Assembly: GCA_011009095.1 (NCBI GenBank) | Contig: VTPC01089972.1 | Location: 367,848-431,847, forward strand | DNA: 64,000 bases | Direction of reading: 5' to 3' | Source: Ignelater luminosus | Taxonomy: Eukaryota > Arthropoda > Insecta > Coleoptera > Elateridae | Shown here: positions 58,730-64,000 of the stretch, piece by piece | Layout of the letters: each line of letters begins with the position of its first letter | Numbering within the stretch: the stretch's first letter is position 1 | The notes under the pieces: model-generated | The model's input: only the letters and a program-made list of their open reading frames with translations | The model's database searches: none | Told to the model about the DNA's origin: nothing | Position numbers and translations under genes: made by a program

Positions 58730-60922
58730 GTTTAAATTCGGCATCCCCAGATGCAGTTGTGGACCTTCCTTGCCCCTACCGAGACAAGAAGTACCCGGTT
58801 TACCTTAACCATGTTATTTTACGTAATCGTTCACTTTATCAAAATAATGTTTTTAATGTGTGATCAATGCTAAAAATCTAAATCGAAAAGAGCACTTTCT
58901 TTGTAAACAAAATTTGTAAAAATAACTCATTAATGCTTTGTGTGTCAAGGATGCATTTAATCGAATTCATGTATAATTTCTCGCAAAAGAAGAAGAATTT
59001 AGTCCAACTAGCTTTGGTGCTGTTTTAATTTTATTTTTATATCTAACCATTACGTGCACTTAATTAGTTTGTTCAATTGATTACTTACATTGCAAAAATG
59101 AAAATTATTGAATATGAAAAGCAAGTATCGTTTGAGGCATGCAAATTTAAGAATACGCAAATTTCTATTACTTTTTGCATAATAATGATACAAAACAGTT
59201 TAGATAGATGTTTAGTAATTTGTGGGTCAATGAATAAATTAAAATTCTAAAGATATATCGCCCATTAAAAATTCAGCACTACAATTAACATCAACGGCAA
59301 AATGTTATGGTTGCATTAAAAATTATTCTGCCTAGGCGCACCTAGAATATTATTAACAATTATAAATATTCATCAGTAATAAATCTGGACAACTAGTGAT
59401 ATTGGGTCAGCCCTATTGTTGTTTATTAACGGATACTTGGTAACATTCAAGAGACATTGAAATTACAGAGGTCATAAATACAGCCTCCTTATGAGTTATA
59501 ATGAATTGAAGGTCTATGGCATGGTATATAAATTATTACACATTATTTATTGTAGTAAAGAGATATTTAAAGATTTTAACTAGATTTGAAATTCAATGAT
59601 TTATTTCAAGGACGGAAAATTCCCTTCCAGAGATAAACCCTTGCCTTATCCTAAAGATATACGTTGTTACCCAAAACCGAGAAATAAGCCTGTGGTTGTG
59701 TAATTTGATCAATTTAGTTGATCCTAGAAGTTTTCTGACCGTGAAAACTCGCGTTTGTTCCATTGTCTCATTCAATAAATACCATTTCCGTCGTTTCCTT
59801 TAATGCTAAGCCTTAAGGCTTGACACACAAAAAAGAAATCTTCAGTCAAGAGAAGTAATTATTCCTTAATCTCTCTTATTGGGTAACTAACTTGTAAATA
59901 TGTTAACCTCACTCTTGACTCTTGACTTTGACTTTTGCATATTAAAATGGTATACTGAATAATAAAATCGGCTTTTCATGGTATTATTAAAATTTAATAA
60001 TGAGTTAATTTAAAGACCTCGAACAACGTCGTGTTTTATATGAAAATTAGTCAAATATTTAACTGCCGAAAGATAGCGGTTCCTCGATAAATTTGTATAA
60101 TTTTAATCTCCTCGCTGTATAATGGCTCATTTTGGTAATTTATTATTTATATTTATAACAATGCAAAATTAAATGTTGGATGCCTAAAATGTATTATTAC
60201 AGTGGGCGCTGCTTAAATTTGAACGCCTTTAAATAAAAGACTTTAACAAATTATTCTAAATTATCCACAGTTTCAGAAAATCTTACCATACGCATATAAA
60301 TCCGTATTCTTTTTATGTTGCCTAAAAACTTTCCATTTTTGGTTTTTATTAACCGCTTTTTTATTTAATGCGTGGGCATAAATCTTGAAATGGAGTAGAT
60401 AACTGTTAATTATTTCGCCATTATTTCTGAACTTGAAGGTAGCAACCCTGACTTTTAAAATTGTTTACCAAAAGCAAGATTGAGGCTAAATACTGATCAC
60501 AATTTTTTTTACCTTCATTCAGATGATTGATTACCATGACGTATGTAAATAAACAAGATATCATTTGCATTTTTTGCAATCACCATTACAATAATTGACA
60601 GAAAATTTCATATTTCCAATATTATGCACGATAAGTCCAATTCAATCCTTATATGAAGATTTTAAAATAACAGCGAGAAATAAAAAACTTTTGATTTTAT
60701 TACTTAACTATAATAAAATCAGAAACATTTTCTTGAGAAACCGCTACGAGGATTTTCCTTTGAGACTTTCAAACTTTCTGAGTTGAGAGCAGAAGGTAAA
60801 GAATCTATCACGAAAAGAATTTTAAAAAACAGAAATTCACTCACTAGATAAAGCTTCACCCATTTATACCACAATATTCTTACTGAATATTCCTCTCCTC
60901 TCCCTATAAATCTGCTTAACTT
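58730..60922. other. Upstream flank of the cuticle gene, no other gene seen
   Basis: AT-rich. Regulatory sites of the cuticle gene may lie here but none can be identified with confidence by eye. Short frames (59593-59775 -, 60595-60786 +) have no recognisable features. Confidence 0.4.
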
Positions 60923-61190
60923 TATGAAACTAAGAAAGTTGACGAAAGATGAGAGTTCTCGATTCTTTGGCCCAGAAGGTCGCAAACTTCAACTTTTCCC
61001 TTCAGATGATAGGACGTTTTTTTATCTTTATCGTTTTTGGGGCATGTTGGACCTTCTTCTACAAAAATATGAGTGACAGGCGTCTTCTCGTAGCGTAGTG
61101 ATCAATACTTATTGAGTTCGCTTCTCGTATCTTGTAAGTCCATACGTTTAAGATTGAAACTTTTGGAAATCTTCATCAACGGTTCCAGCA
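60923..61190 (+). repeat. Shared module, copy B
   Basis: TATGAAACTAAGAAAGTTGA ... AGGACGTTTTTTTATCTTTA ... AATATGAGTGACAGGCGTCT ... CTTGTAAGTCCATACGTTTA matches copy A (39881) and copy C (63219) in the same order. Confidence 0.7.
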
Positions 61191-63218
61191 GACGTCTTTG
61201 TTCTCTTGTTCAGAGCGTAGCAGTTAGTCAGCTTTCTCGTTACCATGCGCACTACTCTGTCGTCCTCCGTCAAAACTTAGCAACTCTCACTTAACTAGTT
61301 TGAGTAGAGAAGCAAGTACTATTAATTCCAATAAAGTACTAGAGTTTGTCTTGTTACTAACACAAAAATATACTTCTTAGGTGCACAAGAAATACTCCAA
61401 GTGAGTAACCTTTAAAGTGATCTTCAAAAATGCGGTAAAAGCTTAAAATCTAGTAACTCACCTTCAAAAGGCTTAATACTTTAAACCACCTTATGAAAAA
61501 CTAACCCAGTAGTACAATCTTGGTTTAGTTTCAACGAAAACACCTTTGCTGGTCCATGATCAAACTTTGCCTTCAACGCACAATAGAGTTTCTCTAGCGA
61601 ACGAAACATAGTTCAATGCAAAACTTCACATTGGGTTCTACGAACATTATTTACCTACTTCACATGCTTTTTTGTCAGCAATTAAGATTCTTTTTTTCTA
61701 GTCTTCTTAAGGAAAGCTCGCCCAATTGTACGAATAAATTTTGACCTCTACCAACCAACCTGATACTTCATCTTTTACTTACTACCCTACACTGGCTCAG
61801 AATTGACTTTTTCCTTTCACTACGCCAACTATGGTTTCCTGCAACAATTTCTAGTGCCGATGCTGTCTCAGACAAGAGAGACTGAAAAACCCATTCCAAA
61901 GTAATTATAAGAAAGCAAAGCTTCTTCATCACTTTGCGGTTCTCTTATTGTAACCTTTTCATTCAGCTTTGATGGCTTACAATCCGGATTTGGAGTATAC
62001 TTAATCACATATCCTTGCGGCTGAGTTTCTTTTTTAGAGGAAACATTTATTCCACTTCTTCCTTTGTTGGTTTGTGAATCTGTCACAATTTAGGTTTTCT
62101 TCTTTCAATCTGCTAAGGAAAACTAAACCAGTTGCATAGTTCGTTTTTACTTTCTATCAGTTCACCTTTGGCGGCTCATAGTCAAGTTTTGTCTTTTACC
62201 TAGCATCAATATGCATTTATCCACTGTAAGGCTTTGTCCTCTATGCAGAACACTCCTCAAGAAACAAACTAACAAATATTTTGCATCTATTTCAATTGTT
62301 TCCGTTACGATTTAGGTTTATTTCTTTTAGTGTACGTAGAAGAGGCCAGCGTAGTCGTACAGTTGGGTGCCGCTTAATTCCAATTAAGTTTTAGTGAATT
62401 TACCTAGTCATCTACGCTGATCTATTATCGAAATTGTCCTCTTTGCAAAGTACTCCTTAAGGGACAAATTAACGAAACTTTATACTGAGCTTCTTCCATC
62501 TACTCGTCTTGCTTCTTTGCCGTTTTTGTATAAGTCGTCTTTTCTTTCCATCAATTCACCTTTGATGGTCTATAGTTAAGATTTGTGCTTTACCTACCAT
62601 CTACATACACATAATATTGTTCAAGAGGCAAACTATCAAAATTTCTTACTGAGCCCTATGAGTGTTCTTCATCTAATCCGGTTGCTTCTTAGTCATTTTG
62701 TGATTCTGTCACGATTTAGATTTTCTTAGTCGAGCCTTGTTCTTCATCTATCCTTTTGAACTGATTCAATATCAAACTACTAACGAAACTTTCCGCTGAG
62801 CTTTAAAAGCGTTCTTTACCTCTTTGTCTTGTTTCTTTGCATTTTGGCTCTGTAAGGTTTACGTTTTTATTTTTTATTCTAATTACAAAAACCAACTTGT
62901 TTGTATTATTTGTCCTTGTCCCCCATCAGCTTTTTTTTTGTGGTTCATAGTCAAACTTTGCTCTCTACTTAGCCATCTACACTGATTTACAATCAAGCTT
63001 TGCTCTTTATGCGACACATTTCTCATGAGACAAACTACTGATAGCTTTTTTCGTCACTTTGTGGCTAAATCGTTTTAGATTTGCTTTTACTAACTTTCTT
63101 AGATGGGTCTGAGCAATAGTCAAACGGAGGCTAAAACCTAGCAAATAATCCTTCTTTATCAGCTCTACGACTACTAACTGCATCCTCCTCCACTCTTTGC
63201 CTAAATCTACCCGATCGT

Positions 63219-63545
63219 TATGAAACTAACAGCGTTAACCCAAGTAAGCATTTTCAACTCTATCCGTGATAGAATAATAGCCTGGAAGGTTATAAACCTC
63301 AACCTTTCTTTTCAGGTGGAAGGACGTTTTATTTGTTGGGCCTGCTGTACACACTATGAGTAACAGGTGTTTTCTGAGAGTGCATTGTCAGATGTAAATT
63401 CAGAATTTTCCCATGTGAATGCTAGATTTTAAAGTTAGCATCGCATTGGTCAATAATTGTTTTTTTTTGTCTTGTTAGCCTATACGTTTATAACAGACGT
63501 GATTTGAATCTTGGATATCTCCACAAAGCGTTCCGGCTATTAGTA
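63219..63545 (+). repeat. Shared module, copy C
   Basis: TATGAAACTAACAGCGTTAA ... GTGATAGAATAATAGCCTGG ... TTTTCAGGTGGAAGGACGTT ... CACACTATGAGTAACAGGTG ... TTAGCCTATACGTTTATAAC corresponds to copies A and B. Confidence 0.7.
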
Positions 63546-64000
63546 GGCGTCCTATCCGCCTTCTCGTTGCCATGTGCTCGAGTGTGCTCAGGAACTGAGA
63601 TGAGATATACTTCCTGATCCTGATCTCTTTACCAACTCACTTGTAGACCTAATATTTTACTTGGCCATCTGTGGTGGCCTATAGTTGCATTTTGTTTCTA
63701 CACTAGAACACAGCAAGTGATCTATAGCTACGTTTTGGTTCTTTTGAACAGCAGAGATTATAAGACCTATTCAGAAATAATTAGACATTGTCTTATACTA
63801 ACGTAATAGTAGATACAATAGGATTTTTCCCTGTGACAAGTCACCTTTAGTGATTCACATCCAAGCTTTCTTTTTTACCTAGTTACCTACCCTGGTACAC
63901 TGCTAAGTTCCTTTCTTTAACTAAATTTGTTCAATAGACAAGTTAACGAAGTTTTTTAGTAGGCTCTCAAAGCGTCTATTCATTCTACACGCCCTTTCAC

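Larger units (their letters stand above)
60923..64000. repeat. Second degenerate tandem repeat block (~360-400 bp period)
   Basis: Phrases such as CACCTTTGATGGTCTATAGT, ACAATCAAGCTTTGCTCTTT, GATTCTGTCACGATTTAGAT and GACAAACTACTAACGAAAC recur. One anchor is found near 61551, 62165, 62567, 62941 and 63848, another near 62067, 62300, 62695 and 63057, with steps of roughly 360-400 bp and some irregular ones. The block runs to the window end, so its full length is unknown. Frames within it (61112-61294, 61868-62086) are not supported as genes. Confidence 0.65.

Overview
The window reads as insect nuclear DNA: AT-rich, intron-rich and crowded with decayed transposons. Two host signals support this. 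One is a 100-bp exon encoding transmembrane helix 3 of a SIFamide-type neuropeptide GPCR (35722-35821, +). The other is a two-exon low-complexity cuticle-protein gene of the HAAPV type with TATA box, TCAGT initiator and poly(A) signal (58122-58727, -). The cuticle gene style suggests a beetle-like holometabolan, but the order cannot be fixed from sequence alone. A 10-N run inside the cuticle repeat marks a draft-assembly gap.

Layout. 1.0-2.3 kb: minus-strand LINE split by a GC-rich 9-bp-periodic repeat. 2.9-4.5 kb: MULE-type transposase pseudogene, followed by an inverted second copy of the same GC-rich repeat. 5.4-12.6 kb: no recognisable gene. 12.6-14.6 kb: R1/I-like LINE with RNase H. 18.6-24.0 kb: nested remnants of mariner (inactive, both TIRs and TA duplication present), piggyBac C-terminus, BEL/Pao integrase and an R1-like LINE. 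25.7 kb: tRNA-derived SINE head. 28.6-32.7 kb: Copia retrotransposon on the minus strand with LTR, initiator-Met half-tRNA primer site, gag, protease, integrase and RT, carrying a nested GC-rich insert. 32.8-33.7 kb: DUF4817-type DNA transposon. 35.7 kb: GPCR exon. 37.05-38.35 kb: intact DD41D Tc1/mariner element. 38.6-44.4 kb: degenerate ~330-bp tandem repeats. 47.1-48.6 kb: GC-rich repeat plus a LINE 3' fragment bracketed by two hairpin-forming direct repeats. 48.65-52.1 kb: ~122-bp satellite array interrupted by a Tc1-like remnant. 54.85-57.15 kb: nearly full-length but decayed Jockey-type LINE. 58.1-58.7 kb: cuticle gene. 60.9-64.0 kb: second tandem block sharing a module with the 39.9-kb block.

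The only clearly functional open frames are the DD41D transposase, the cuticle protein and the GPCR exon. Everything else recognisable is repeat-derived. The most interesting items are the intact DD41D element with identical 31-bp TIRs, the GC-rich 9-bp-periodic repeat family, the hairpin-flanked RT segment, and two separated satellite blocks that share a common module.
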